A stretch of 64,000 bases of DNA from Vespa crabro (GCF_910589235.1 NW_025813595.1:3472001-3536000), one strand, 5' to 3'; positions 1-16,179 are shown, counted from the stretch's first letter. Numbers and translations are program-made. The notes: generated by a model not told the origin, from the letters alone.

Positions 1-2216
1 AAGGATAATAACGAAAATAACGATAATACTAATAAAGATGACAACAATAAAAACAATAATATTAATATTAATAATAACGAAAATAAGGATAATAACGATA
101 ACAACGATAATATTAATATTAAATATCAAGATAATAACCATATTAACTTTAATAACGATACAAACGACAGTAGCAATAAAAATAATAATAATAATATCGA
201 AAATAAGGATAATAACGATTTCAACGATAATAATAATAACAACAAAAAGGATAATAAAAATAATAAAGATAAAGTAAATAAGGATAATAACGATGACAAT
301 GATAATAATAATAACAATACTAAAGTAATAACAATAATAACGATTATAAGGATTATATCAATAACGATAATAGTAATAATAATGAGAAGTAATGAAGATA
401 AAACGATAAAAATGATAATAACTATAATAACAAATATAATAACGATAATAATAATAACAATAATAACGATAAAAACGATATAAACGATAACAACAGTAAT
501 AATAATGATAATAACTATACTGATAGTAATAACAATAACAATAATAACGATTATAACAATAATTATAGAAAGAATAATAACGATAATAATAATAATGACG
601 TTAATAATAATAATAATATTAGAGATATTAACGATAATAAAAACAATAATAATTATAACAATAATAATAATAATAATAGTACCCATAATAACGATAATAT
701 CGATAATAACGATAGTAATAATAGCGATAATGACGACAATAATAAAAATAATAACGATAATAACGATAATTACGATATAAGGATAATAATAAAAGTAATA
801 ATAACAATATTAAAAATAATGAGTATAATAACGATAAAAATATTATGATAGTAGTAATAATGAAAGTAATAAAAATTATAGCCATAAAAACGATTTTAAC
901 GATAATAATTATGACGATATTTATGATAATATCGATATTAATAATTGTAATAATAACAATAATAACGATTATAACGATAATAACGATAATAATGATAATA
1001 ACGATAATAATTATATTACTAAAAGGAACAATAATAACGATATTAACGAAAATATTAGTAACAATTGTAACGTTAACAACGTCAATAAACATTATAATAA
1101 TAATAATAATAACAAAAGTAAAGATAACAATAATGACAATAATGGCTATAATATCGATTATAATAATACCGATAATATCGTTATTAACGATAATAATAAT
1201 AATATTAATAACGATATTAAAAATAATTTCAATAATAACAATAATAATAGTAGAAATAATAACAATAATAACGAAAATAAAGATAACAATACTATTATTA
1301 ACGATAACAATGATAATATTAATATAAATAATAACGATAATACCGATAATAACGATTATAACGGTAGTAGCGATAATAAATAAAATAACGAAATAATAAT
1401 AATAATAACAATAATAATAATAATAATAATAAAAAATAATAATGACGATAACAACGATAATAACATTAATAATATCTGTAATAATAACAATAATATCAAT
1501 AATTACGATAATAACGATAATAATAATAACAATAATATCGATAATATCGATAATTATAATAATAATATTAACGATAATTACGATAATAATGATAACAAAA
1601 TTAATAATAATAAAGATAATAACAATATTAACGATAATACCGATAATAACGATAATAAAAATTATAATTGTAATAACAATAATAAAGATAATGAAGAGAA
1701 TAACGGTAATAACGATAATAACTATAATAATAATAATAACGAAAATGATAGCAACGATATCATTTATGATATCAACGATAGTAATAATAATAATAATATG
1801 AATGATAACGAAAATAAAGATAATAACGATAATAATAATTATAATAATTTCAATAATAATAACGTAAATTACAATAATAACGATAATAATAATAGTAATT
1901 ATAAAAATAATAGCAATAATAACAATAATAAAGATAATAATATATACGATTTTAACGACAATAGTAATAATAATAATAACGATAATAAATATAATAACGA
2001 TAATTATAATAATAACAATAATAATAATAAAAATAATAACAATAATTTGCATAATAACGATAATAATAGTGGTAATGTTAAGAATAATAACAATAATAAC
2101 GATAATAAAGATTATGACGATAATAATATTATTCATAATAACGACAATAGTAATAACAATAATAATAACCATATTATCGAAATTAATATTAATATTAATA
2201 ACGATAATAATATACA

Positions 2217-2301
2217 CGATAAAGACGATAAAATCGATAATAATATTAACAAATTTAACTATAATATCGATAATAATATTAACAATATTAACGATAATAT
2301 C
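2217..2301 (+). repeat. 33-bp cassette, two units with leader
   Basis: A leader CGATAAAGACGATAAAATC is followed by units at 2,236-2,268 and 2,269-2,301. Each starts GATAATAATATTAAC and ends ATAATATC. Confidence 0.85.
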
Positions 2302-2426
2302 GATTAATAATAATATTATAAACCATAACGTCGATAATAATAATAATAATAATAACATTATTAACGATAATAACGATAATAACTATAATAATAATAACGA
2401 AAATAAAGATAATAATAATATTAACG

Positions 2427-2466
<40 letters not shown>
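2427..2466 (+). repeat. Perfect AAT microsatellite
   Basis: About 13 uninterrupted ATA/TAA steps, cleaner than the surrounding degenerate array. Confidence 0.9.
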
Positions 2467-2467
<1 letters not shown>

Positions 2468-4676
2468 GATAATACCGACAGTAACGATAATAAAGATAAT
2501 AACGATAATAACTATAATAACGATAATTGCGATAGTAACGAATATAATATTAACAATAATAACGATATTAGTAATAATATTTATAACGATAATAACGATA
2601 TTTACGATAATAATTATAAGAATAATAAAAGATAATAACGATAGCAACATTAATATGGATAATAATAATAACAATATTAATGATAATATCGAAAATTATA
2701 ATAATACTAATAGCTATAATAACGATAATATCGATAATATCGATAATAATAAGAACGACAATAACGATAAGAATAAAAATAAAATTTCGGTAGTAACAAT
2801 AATAACGACAATTACGATAATAACGATAATAATAACAACTATAATGTCGATGATAATGATAACGATCATAAAACTAGTAACGATAATAATAATAATAGCA
2901 ATAATAACGATATTAACGAAAATATTAATAACATTAGTAACGAAAACAACGGTAATATCTTTAATAATAATAATAATAATAAAAAAAGTAAGTATAATAA
3001 CGGTGACAACTATAATATTAATAACAAATATAACGATAATAACGATAATAACGATAATAATAATACTAATAATGAAGATAATAAGGATATCAATGGCAAT
3101 AACGATAATAATGTTTATAATTATAATATTATTAAAGATAATAACGGTAATATACGATGCTAACAATAACAGCGATAATAATAACTTACAACAGAAGCAA
3201 TAATATCGATAATAACTATAGTGTACTTATAATATTAACGATGATAACGATTATAATTATGATAAAAATATTAACGATAATAACAATGATAATAATTATA
3301 ATAATAAAGGTAATGACGATAAAAAAGTATCTAACGTTAATAATAATAAAAGCAATAATAATGATAATAATAGAAGTAATACTAAATAAATTAAGAATAA
3401 TAAATATAATAACGATTATAACAATAACAGTAGTAGTAAGAATAACATTAATAACAATAATAACGATAATAACGATTATAACAATGTTAACGATAATAAT
3501 ATTAACGATAATAACGATAATAAGCATAATAATAATTATAATTATAATAAAGATAACAACGATATTAACGATAATAATGACAATAACAGAAAACAATAAT
3601 GACGATAATAACGTTAACAAAGATAATATCGATAATAACGATAATAATATTAATAATAATAATAATAACGAAAGTAAAGATAAAAACGATGACTACGATA
3701 ATAATAATAGCAATAATAATGATAATAATGAAAAAAATAATAATAGTAATAACAATAATATCGCTAATAAGGCTAATGACCATAATAATAATAATGATAA
3801 CGACGATGAAAATAATATTAATAATAACGATAATATCGATAATAATAATAACGTAAATAACGATAATAAAGGTAATAATAGTAAATATAATAACGTTTAT
3901 AACGGTAATAACGATAACAACGATATTAACATATAATAATAATAATAACGATAATAATAATAATAATAATAACGATAATATCGATAGTGGTAACAATAAT
4001 ATCAATAGTAAAAATAATGACGATTATGACGATAATAATAATAACAATATTATTGATAAACTCGATAATAATAATAATAATAATAATAACGATAATATTG
4101 ATTATAAAGATAATAATGATAATAACGATAATAAAGATAATAACAATAATATCGATTATAACGATAATAATAATAATAACGCTAATGACGATAATAATAA
4201 TAATAATAACGATAATAATGTTAATTACGAGAATGACAATAATATTAATTACGATAATAACGTTAATAACATATATAACGATAAAAATAATAGTAATAAT
4301 AACAATAAAAACAATAAAAATATTAAGGATAATATAGACATTATTATCAATTATAACAACGATAAATACGATAATAACGATAATAAAATTAATATTATTT
4401 AATATAACAACAATATTAACAATAATATCGATAATAACAATTATAAAAATAATAATAGTAATAGCAATAATAACGATAATAACGATAATAACGATAATAG
4501 AAATAAGACTAATATCGATAAAACGATAATAAATATAATAATTCTAAGAATAATATATATAACATTGATACTAACGTTAATAACAATAATACTAATAACA
4601 ATAATAACGATAATAACGTCAATAATGATCAGAACGATAATGATATTAATAATAATAACAATAATAACAATTAATA

Positions 4677-6755
4677 CGACATTACGATAATAATAAAAGT
4701 AATAATAACTATATTAAAAATAATAAGTATAATAATCATAATAACTAAAATAATAGTAGCAATAATGAAAGTAATACCAATAATAGCCATAAAAACAATT
4801 TTAACGATAATAGTAAAAACGATAATAACGATAATATCGATTATAATAATAACATTATACGATAATATCGATATTAATAATTCTAATGATAACAATAATA
4901 ACGATCATAACAATAATAGCGATTATAATAATAATGATAATAATGATAATAATAATAATAATATTATCGTTAGTAAAAATAATAATGATAACGATGTTTA
5001 TAAAAGTAATTATAATAACGATTATAACGATAATAACGATAAAAATGATAATAACGATAATAATTATATTAGTAATTGCAACAATACCGATCATAACGAT
5101 AATAGATAAATCAATAATAACGATATTATCGAAAATATTAATAACAATTGTAACGTTATCAACGATAAAAAAATAATAATAATAATAATATTAACGAAAG
5201 TAAAGATAATAACGATAACAATAATAACAATAATAGCGATAATATCGATTATAATAATACCGATAATATCGATAATAACGATAATAATAATAGAAATAAT
5301 AACAATAATAACGATAACATAGATAGCGATAATATTATTAACGATAATAATGACAATATTAATATTATTAATAACGATAATAACGATAATAAAGATAATA
5401 ATATTAATATTAATAAAGATAATAACGGTATTAACGATAATACCGATAATAACGATAATAACGATAATCATACTAACGATAATAACGATAATAACGGTAA
5501 TAATGATAGTAATTATAACAACAATAGCAGTAATAACGATAAAAATGATAATAATATATACGATTATAACGACAGTAGTATAAAAATAAGAACGATAACA
5601 AAAATTATTACGATAATAGTAATAATAATAATTATAATAAAATTAAAAACAACAATTTGTATAATAACGATAATAATAGTGGTAATGTTAAGAATAATAA
5701 CAATAATAACGATAATAACTATAATAACTATAATTTCGATAGTAACGAATATAGTAATAACAATAATAACGATATTAGTAGTAATATTAATAAGGATAAT
5801 AGCAATATTAACAATAATATCGATAATAATAATAAAAAAATTTATAATAATAACGATAATAACGATTATAACGTTAATAATAATAATAACAAAATTAGCG
5901 ATAATAGCAACGAAATTCTAACGATAATAATAATAACAACAATAACGATAATACTGAATATGATGATAAGAAAGATAATAACACTAATAATAATAAAAAT
6001 AATAACGACAATAACGATAACAATGATAATAATATAAGTAATAATAACAATATTAAGATTAATAACTATAATAACGATTATAACGATGATAGTATTAGTA
6101 ATAAAAAGAGAAATAACAATAATAACGATAATAATATTAAAGATTATAACGATAATAACAATAATAATAATAATAATAATAAAGATAACAACGATAATAA
6201 CGATAATAATGACAGTAATAAAAACAACAATGACGATAATAAAGTTAACAATGAAAATAACGATAATAACGTTAATAACAATAATAGTAATAGTAATAAT
6301 TAAGATAATAACGATATTTACGATAATAAGGATAATAACAATAAAAATAATAACGAAAATAATGTTAATAATATAAACGATAAAGTCGATAATATCGATA
6401 AAAATGTTAATAAATTTAACGATAATATCGATAAAAATATTAACAATATTAACGATAATATCGATCATAATAATAATATTATAAACCTTAACGTCGATAA
6501 TAATAATATTAATAATAACATTATTAACGATAATAATCATAATTACTATAATAATAATAACGAAAATAACGATAATAATATTAGCGATAATAATAATAAT
6601 AATAATAATAAAGATAGTTACGATAGTCACTATAATAACGATAATAACGATAATAACTGTTAAACGACAATTGGGATAGTACCGAATATAATAATAACAA
6701 TAATAACAATATTAGTAGTAAAATTAATAACGATAATAATGATAATTACGATAAT
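4677..6755 (+). repeat. Tandem unit a, second copy
   Basis: Diverged direct copy of 768-2,610, clearly older than the 60-kb pair. Shared landmarks are at about 4,764, 5,145, 5,677 and 6,397. It keeps the 5,390-5,440 segment missing from the first copy. Confidence 0.8.
6378..6462 (+). repeat. 33-bp cassette, two units with leader
   Basis: Leader CGATAAAGTCGATAATATC; units at 6,397-6,429 and 6,430-6,462. TATCGATA boxes at 6,393 and 6,426 are exactly 33 bp apart. Confidence 0.85.
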
Positions 6756-6837
6756 GACTATGATAATCATAGTAATAATAAAGTTAATAACGATGTAAAT
6801 GATTCTAACGATAATAATGATAACAACAATAACGATA

Positions 6838-7750
6838 ATAACGAATATGATGTTCAGAATGATAATAATATAATAAACTATAATAAAAACAATAATGACA
6901 ATCACGATAATAAAGATAATAATAGAAGTAATAATAACAATATTAAGAATAATAAATATAATAACGATAATAACAATAATAATATTAGTAATAAAAAAAG
7001 TAATAACAATAATAACGATAGAAACGAATTTAAAGATAATAATATTGGTGATAATTACGATAATAACGATAATAATAATAACAATAATAACGATAATAAA
7101 GATTATAGAGATAATAATAATTATAGTAATAATAACGATATTATAGATACTACCGACAAAATAATAATAATAATCATAACGATTATAACGGTAATAACGA
7201 TAAAAACTATAGAAAAATAACAATAATATCAATAAAAACGATAACAAAGATAATATCGATTTCATCGATAACAATAATAACAATATTAACGATTATATCG
7301 ATCATAATAACAACAAAATCGACAATAATATCGATAATAATAATAACAATAATTTCAATAATAACGATAATAAAGATAATAAGGATAATATCGATATTAA
7401 TAAATAGGATAATATCGGTATCATCGATAATAATAGTAACAATAATAACAATAATACCGATGCTATCGATTATATCGTTAATAATAATAACGATAATAAT
7501 GATAATAGCGATAAAAACAATAACGATATTAACGATAATATTGACAATATTAAAGATGATAATGATAATAATTTAAAAAAGATAATAATTATCATAATTA
7601 TAGTAGTAATAACGATAATAACGATATTAAAATTTAAAATGATAACGATAATATAGATAATAATAATAAAATTCATTACTTTAATAACGATAATTACGAT
7701 AATAAAGGTAATAATAATAAAATTAATAATGCTAATAACGAAAATAAAGA
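6838..7750 (+). repeat. Module b, long copy
   Basis: Collinear with 28,184-29,035: AACGAATATGAT, GACAATCACGATAATAAAG, ATTATAGATACTA, GAAAAATAACAATAATATCA, then the 7,477-7,690 core. It begins just after tandem unit a ends. Confidence 0.8.
7477..7690 (+). repeat. Module b core, copy 1
   Basis: GTTAATAATAATAACGATAA at the start, GATAATATTGACAATATTAA in the middle, then TTTAAA followed by ATAATTATCATAA at about 7,572-7,595. The same series occurs at 17,450, 28,758 and 40,061. Confidence 0.82.
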
Positions 7751-8133
7751 TAATAATATTATTTATAATACCGATAATATCGATAATAACGATGATAACG
7801 GTATTAACGATAATAATAATAGTACTAAAAATAGTAATAATAAAAATGATAATTACGATAATAACGATAATAATAATTACGATAATAACGATAGAATCGA
7901 TAATAATAATAATAATAATAATAACAGTAATAACGGTAATAACGATAATAATGTTAATAATAAGAATTATAATAATAACAATAATATCCATAATAATGAG
8001 AATGACGACAATAATAATAATAATAATAATATTAATAATACAGACGATAATGACGATAATAATAATAATAATACTAACAATAATAACAACAATAACGACA
8101 ATAACGTTAATAACGATAATAATAATAATAATA

Positions 8134-8265
8134 ACGACATTAATAAATATAAGAAATATAATAACGAAGTGGTATTAACGATAAAATCGACAATAGTAGT
8201 AATAGTAATAACGATAATAACGATAATAACGACAATAAAAATATTAATAATAAAGAAAATATCTA
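8134..8265 (+). repeat. Module c, partial copy 1
   Basis: GACATTAATAAATATAAGAA then GGTATTAACG at 8,171 and AATAGTAGTAATAGTAATAA. The right half of the module is not recognisable. Confidence 0.7.
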
Positions 8266-11200
8266 TATTATAGCAAATATCGATTATAAGGATAATAATG
8301 ATAATAACAATTATAATAATAACGATAATAACGATAATAGTAGAATTAATAATAACGATAATAATATAAATAATAATAATAATAACGATAATAACAATAA
8401 TGTCAATAATAATAATAACTATAATATCGATAATAACAATTATAGTAATAATAATAATAACGATAATTATGATAATAATAATAATAATAATAAAAATATT
8501 AAAAATTTTAATCACCAGAATACTATCAATAATACCGGTTATGATAAGAATAATATTAATAATAATAACGATAATAATGATAATAACAATAATAATAATA
8601 ATAATAACAATAATAATAATAATAATACTAATAACAATAATAATAATAATATCATTAATACTCACAAGAATAACAATAATAACGGTTATGAGAAGAATAA
8701 TATTAATAATAATATCGATAATAATGATAATAACGATATAATCGAAAATAATGATAATAATACTAATAATTATAACGATAATAACAGTAATATCGAAAAT
8801 AATAATATTAATAAGAGCGTTAATAACGTTAACAGTAATAAGTATAAAATCGATAGTAATGATATTAATGAAAATATGCATAATAATAAAAATAAATATA
8901 ACAATACTAACGTTAATAACAATAACAATAATAACAATAATAACGATTATTAATATAATAACGATAATAGTAAGAATAATTATAATATCGAAAATATGGT
9001 TGATTACGAAAATAACGTTAATAATGATAATAACTATAACAACGACAATAATAATAATAATAATAAAGATAATAACGATAATAACGATAATAACGATAAT
9101 AGCGAATATAATAAAAACAACAATAGAGATAACAATGATATTAACAATAATAACAATAATAACAATTATAGCTATAATAACAATAATAACGATAATCGCG
9201 TTAATAATAATAACCCTAATAACTATAATATCGACAATAACGATAATTACGATATGCTAATAACAATTAACGATAATAACTATAATAACAATAATATTAA
9301 TAATAATAATAATAATGACAACAATAATGAGGATAATAGCAATAATAATAATAACAAAATTATAGATTACATTGTTTATAAAGGTAATGAAAGTATCGAT
9401 AATATTAATTATAATAATAACTATAATTACGATAATAATAATAGAAAAGATAATAATACTAATGTTTATAACCATAATAAAGATAATAACGATAATAATA
9501 ATAAAATTAATAACGATAATAACGTTTATAACGATAATAATAAGAACAATAACATTGATAATAACGAAAATAATCATAATATATGTAATAATAATAATAA
9601 AAATAACTATTAAAACGGTAATAACAAAAAGAATAATAACAATAATGACGATAATAACGGTAATGACGATAACACTAATATCGATAATTACGATAATATC
9701 GATAATAATGTCAATAAAGGTAAAAATAATAACAATAACAATAATAACGTTAGTAATAATAACGAAAATAATAATAGAAGCGGTAATAATAATAATAATA
9801 ATAACGATAATAGCAATAACAATGATAATGATAATAAAGATAATATCGATAATAATAACAACAATATAAACGAAAGTAACCTTAATGATAATAATAGTAA
9901 TAACGATAAAAACGATAATAACGATAATAAAGATAATAACACTAATGATATTAACGATAATAGTAATAATTATAATAACGATAAAAACGACAATAAAGAT
10001 AATAATAATAATAATAACAATAATGAATATAAGGATAATAACGATTATAATAATAATAATAACGAAAATAAGGATAATAACGATAACAACGAAAATAATA
10101 ATAACAATTATAGCGATAATAACGATTTTAACGATAATAAGGATAATAATAATAATTATAATAACAATAGATACAGTAAAATAGATAATTACGAAAAAAC
10201 GATGATAACGATATTAAGGATAATAATAATAATCAGAATAACGATGATAACGATAATATGGATAATAAAAAAAATAATAATAATAATGATCGTAACGATA
10301 ATAAAGACAATAATAGCATTTCTAGTAACAATAATCATAGTAATAACTATAACAACGATAATATCGAAAATAATAACAATGTCAATGTTAATAGAAATGA
10401 TAATAATAGCGATAATAACGATAATTACTTTAATAATAATAACAGTAATAAAGATAATACCGATATTGACATTAATAACAATAGTAATAATAGCAACAAT
10501 AACGATAATTAGGAAAATAAAAATTATAATTAAAACGATACTAAGGATAAGAACGATATCATCAATAATATAAATCAGAAAAATAAAGATAATATCGATT
10601 ATATTAATAAAAATATTAACAATTATATAGATAAATATAATAATAATATTAAGAATAATAACGATAATAACAATATTAACAATAATAAGGATAATAAAAA
10701 TGACCATATTTATGAATATAACGATAAATAAATATTAATAATACCAATAATAAGGATAATAAAGATATCGTCGATAATAATAATAACAATAATAATGATA
10801 ATATAGATATTAATATTATCAATATTAACGATAATAAGGATAATTTTAATAATAATAATAACGATAATAACGGTTTTATCGATAAATATAATAATATTTA
10901 TATATAACGATAAATATGATAAAACGATTTTAACGATAATGACGATAATATCAATAAAAATAATAATAAAAACAAAGATAATAACGAAAGTAATGGAAAT
11001 AACGATAATAATAATAAAATAATAACGATAATAACGATAATAATAAAAATATTAACAATAATAACGATAATAGCGATAACAAAGTTAATAATTTTAGTAA
11101 TTATAAAAATAATAATATTACTAACGATAATAACAATAATACTAATAATAATACTATCTATAATAACAATAATAATGATAATAATAATAATAATAATAAC

Positions 11201-11427
11201 AATAATTACGATAATAAAGAAATTAACGATAATAATAATGATGATAATGACGATAATAGTAATAATAATAATAACGATTATAACGATATTAATAATATCA
11301 ACAAAAACGATAATAACGATAATAATGATAATAACGATAATAAAAAAAAATAATATTAATAAGATGAATAACGATGATACCGATAATAACGGTAATAATA
11401 ATAATAAATATAAATATAATATCGTTA

Positions 11428-11462
<35 letters not shown>

Positions 11463-14400
11463 GACTATAATAATAATAACAATAATAACGATAAGGAGAA
11501 AAATAGCGATAAAATTTATAACCATAAAATCGATAACAACGATAATAATGGTAATATTAATAATAATAATATCGACTATAAGGATAATAAAGATAAGAAC
11601 GATTATAATAATAACAATAATAACTATAATAACGATAGTAATAATAGTATATATATTGATATCTATAGTAATATAAGATAAATATATAGATAGTGTTTAT
11701 AAGGACGATATTAAATAAAAACGATAATAAAGAAAATAACGATAATAACGATAATAATAATAATTATAAAACGATAATAAAGACAATTTCGATTATAATA
11801 ATAACGATAATAACGATAATATCGATTAAAGTAATAACAATAAAATCGATAATAAAGATAATAATAAAGATAATAACAAAAATAACGAGAATAACGTCAA
11901 TAAAAATTATATTATGTACGGTAATGACGATAAGAAAGAGGTAAACGGTAATAACAATAATATCGACAAAAATAATAAAAATAAGAATAATAACAATAAC
12001 TACAAAAAGACGATAATAGTAATATTCATAATAATGAAAACAAGGATAATAACGATAACAACTATTATAATAATAATAATAGTAATAGTAATAATAATAG
12101 CAATAATAACGATAATAAAGATAATTACAATAACAATAATAACGACAATATCGATAATAGCGATAACAATAATAACAATAGTAACTATAATAACCATAAT
12201 AACGATATTACAGTAAAAAAATAAAGGTAATATCGATAATAAGGACAATAATAATAGTAATAATAACGATAATAACGATAATATCGATAATAATTGAAAC
12301 GAAAATAACGACAATAACATTATTAATATTAACGATAATAAGAATAATAATAATGACATCGATAATAGTAATAACAATAATATCGATAATAAGGGGAATT
12401 ATGAAAATAACAGTAATAACGATAATGTATATAAAACGACAATAATAATAATAATAAAAACGATAATAGGGATAATAACGATAATAAAGATAATAACGTT
12501 AATAATAATAAAAATAATAAAGTAACGGTATTAACGGTAATAACGATAATAATAATAACAATAATCACGATATTAAAAATAATATTGATAATAACAATAA
12601 TTATAATTATAATAATAATAATAAAAACGATAATAACAGTAATAATAGTAACAATAATAACGATAATAAAGAATTAACGATAATAATAATAAAAATTATA
12701 AAGATAATACTAATAATATCGATAATAACGAAAACTATAATAACTATGATTACGATAATAACAAAAGTATTAATGACCAAAATATCGAAAACAACGATAA
12801 TAGCGATATTAATAATAACAAAAATGAAGATAATATCGGTAAAGTGGATAGTAATAAAATAATATATACGATAATAACGATAATAACGATAATAATAATA
12901 ATAATAATAACTTTAATATCGTTAATAGTAACAACTAAAAATTCGATTATAATGGTATAAATGAAAATAACTAGAATAATAATAATACATATAACAATAA
13001 AAACGATAATAACAATAATAATATTGACATTAATAACGATAATTACGATAATAACGATAGTAATAAAGACTAAAATAACGGTAAAAAAGATGATAACGAT
13101 AATAATAATAATAATAATAATATTATCGATAATAAGTATAATTACGAAAATAAAGGTAATAAATATATTAACAAATAATAACGACAAAAATAATAATAAT
13201 AATAATAACGATACTAACGATAATAACGATAATAATAGTAATGATAAGAAAGATAATAACGGGATTAACGATAATAACGATAGTAATAATTACAATAATA
13301 ACGATAATGACGATAATTATAATTATTACGATAATTATAAGAACAAAAATTACTATAATAACGATATTAACAATAATATTAATAAGAATTACGACGATAA
13401 TAAAGAAATAACGATAGTAATAATAACAATTATAACGATAATAATAGTACTGACCATAACAATAATAACGACAATTACGATAATATCGATAATAATATTA
13501 ACATTAGTAACGTTCATAACGATAATAGTAATAATAATAACATGTATAACGATAAAAACGATAATAACGATAATAACGATGATATATAATATCGATAATA
13601 ATTTTAAAGACGATAATAACGATAATAACGAAATTAACGATAATAATAACAATAATTATAAAAATAAAAATAAGGATTATAACAATCATAACGATAATAA
13701 TACTAATAACAGTAACAATAATAATAAATAAAATAAAGATATTGAGGATACAAACGATATTAGACATAATAGCGGTAATAAAATTAATAATAATAACTAT
13801 AATAACGATAATAACAATAATAATAAGAACATCAATAGCGATAATAACGAAAATAAAATTAATAATAATAATAATGGCGATATTATAGATATTAACGATA
13901 ATAATAAGAACGATAATAACGACAATAGTAATTTTAACAATAACGATAATAATGTTAATAACGACAATAATAATAATAATATTAATTATGATAACGATAT
14001 TAAAGATAATAACGCTAATAATAATAACTACGATTATAATAATAATAATAATAACAAAATTAACGAAAATATCGATAATATCGTTATAATTATAATAATA
14101 TAATCGATAATTGTGTTATTAGAAATATTAATAATAACAATAATAACGATAATGACGATAATAACGAAAATACTAATAACCATAATAACGATAATAATAA
14201 TAATAAGAATAACGATAATAACGATAATAACGTTAACAATAATAGTAGTAATAACAATAATAACGATAATAACTAAAATAACGATAATAATAGTAACGAT
14301 AATAAAGTTAACATCAATAAAAGTAATAACAATATTAACGATAATCACAATAATAATAATAATGAAAATAATAATAACGATAACATAGATAATAACGATG

Positions 14401-14589
14401 ATAATAATAACGATATTTTCGACAATAGTGCTAATAATAATAACGATATTAACGATAATAACGATAATAATAATAATAATAATAATAATTACAATAACGA
14501 TAATAACGATATCAATAATAATAATAATGACGATAAGAACGATAATAGCGATTGTAATGACAATAAACACAGTAATAAGAGTAATAATA

Positions 14590-14705
14590 ATAATAAAAAC
14601 GATAATAATAATAATATTAATAACGATAATTACATTAACAACGATAATAGTAATAATGACGTTAATAGTAATAATCATAATAAAGATATTAGCGATAATA
14701 TCAAC
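14590..14705 (+). repeat. Module d, copy 1
   Basis: Carries GACGTTAATAGTAATAATC then ATAATAAAGATATTAGCG. Similar blocks lie at 15,010 and 23,868. Confidence 0.55.
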
Positions 14706-15009
14706 AATAATATTAATAATAAAAACCATAATAACAATAATAAAAATAATAACTATAATAACGATAATAATAGTGAAAATAATAGTAATAATAGATGTAT
14801 TATTAGTAAGGATAATAACGATTATTATATTAATAATAATAACGTTAAATACGATAATTGCGACAATATTATTATTAATATTAACGTTAATAGGTAGAAT
14901 TACTATATAAAAGTTAATAGTAATAACAATAATAACGATAAAAACGATATTAACGATAATAACAATAATAATATTGATAGTAACGATAATAATAATAGCA
15001 ATAATAACG

Positions 15010-15140
15010 TTTTTTAATGTTAAGAATGATAATAATAGTAACATTTATAACAATTATAACATTATCAACGATAATAATAATAATGACGTAGATAATAATA
15101 ATCATAATAAAGATATTAACTATAATTTCAACAATAATAA
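15010..15140 (+). repeat. Module d, copy 2
   Basis: Opens with an unusual GTTTTTTAATGTTAAGAATG at 15,009-15,028, then GACGTAGATAATAATAATC and ATAATAAAGATATTAAC. About 400 bp after copy 1. Confidence 0.6.
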
Positions 15141-15417
15141 TTCTAAAAATAATAATAATAATAATAGTAACCATAAGAACGATAATATCGATAATAACGA
15201 TTATAATAATAACGATAGTAACGATAATAGAGATAATAACAATAATAATATTAACGATAATATCGACATTATTAATAATATTAACAACGATAATTTTGAT
15301 AATATCGATAAGAAAATTAATAACAATAATAACGATAACGATGTTTATAATAGTAATAATAATAACGATTATAACGTTACTAACGATATTAATGATAATA
15401 ACGATTTTAACGATAAT

Positions 15418-15960
15418 AAAAGGAACAATAACAACGATATTAACGAAAATACTAATAACAATTGTAACGTTATCAACGACACTAAAAATAATAATAATAA
15501 TAATAATAATAACGAAAGTAAAAATAATAACTATAACAATAATAACAATAATAGTGATAATATCAGTCATAATATTAATAGTAATAACATTAAAAACGAT
15601 AATAACGATAATAAAGATAATAATAATAATAATGATAATAATAATAATATCAATAATAACAATAATAACGTTAGTAACGATATTAACGATAATAAAAATA
15701 ATAACCATAATAACGATAATAATAACATTATTACTAATTACAATAATAACGATAATTAAGGTAATAAAAACAACAATAATATCGATATTAACGGAAATAG
15801 TGTTAACAATTGTAACGAAAACGACGATAACAACATTAATAATAATAATAATAATAGCGAAGGTAAGTATGATAACGGTGACAACTATAATATTAATAAT
15901 AATAATAACGATAATAACGATAATAATGATAATAATAATTCTAAAAATAGAGATAATAAC
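15418..15960 (+). repeat. Module e plus GGTGAC module, diverged copy
   Basis: AAAAGGAACAATAACAACG and AACAATTGTAACGTTATC at 15,418-15,475 match 1,018-1,080 and 61,222-61,290. The right part has TAAGTATGATAACGGTGACA with GGTGAC at 15,877-15,882, matching 2,980-3,010. Two landmarks about 1.9 kb apart in copy 1 are here about 0.4 kb apart. Confidence 0.7.
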
Positions 15961-16148
15961 TTAATAATGGCAATAACGATAATAACGATAATAATTAAAA
16001 TAATATTAAAGATAGTAACGTTAGTAGCGACAATAAAATAATAATATTAATAACAATAATAACAATAATAACGATAATAACAATAATAATTATATCGATA
16101 TTAACGATAATGTCGTTAAAAATAATAACAATATTACCGATAATATCG

Positions 16149-16179
<31 letters not shown>

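Larger units (their letters stand above)
768..2610 (+). repeat. Tandem unit a (about 3.9 kb apart), first copy
   Basis: Matches 4,677-6,755 in the same order: AATGAAAGTAAT near 858, AACAATTGTAACGTTA near 1,060, AGTGGTAATGTTAAGAAT near 2,067, and the 33-bp cassette at 2,236. The offset runs from 3,905 through 3,610 to about 4,160, so several indels separate the copies. Confidence 0.8.
1..3650 (+). repeat. Copy 1 of the 60.2-kb-spaced duplication
   Basis: Base 1 aligns with 60,196 and 2,641 with 62,818 in direct orientation. About 5 substitutions were seen in the first 200 bp and about 5 in 320 bp from 2,641. A marker is ACTTACAACAGAAGCAAT near 3,184. Relative to the other copy it lacks about 45 bp near 1,335 and about 100 bp near 1,577, and has about 235 bp extra at 2,405-2,640. 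Similarity ends near 3,650. The left end lies outside the window. Confidence 0.9.

Noticed and set aside
628..2358. Very long Ile/Val-rich open frame on the minus strand, looking like a membrane protein
   Set aside because: It is the reverse reading of ATT/GTT/ATC triplets, neighbouring frames are also open, and there are no domains, loops or charges of a real membrane protein.
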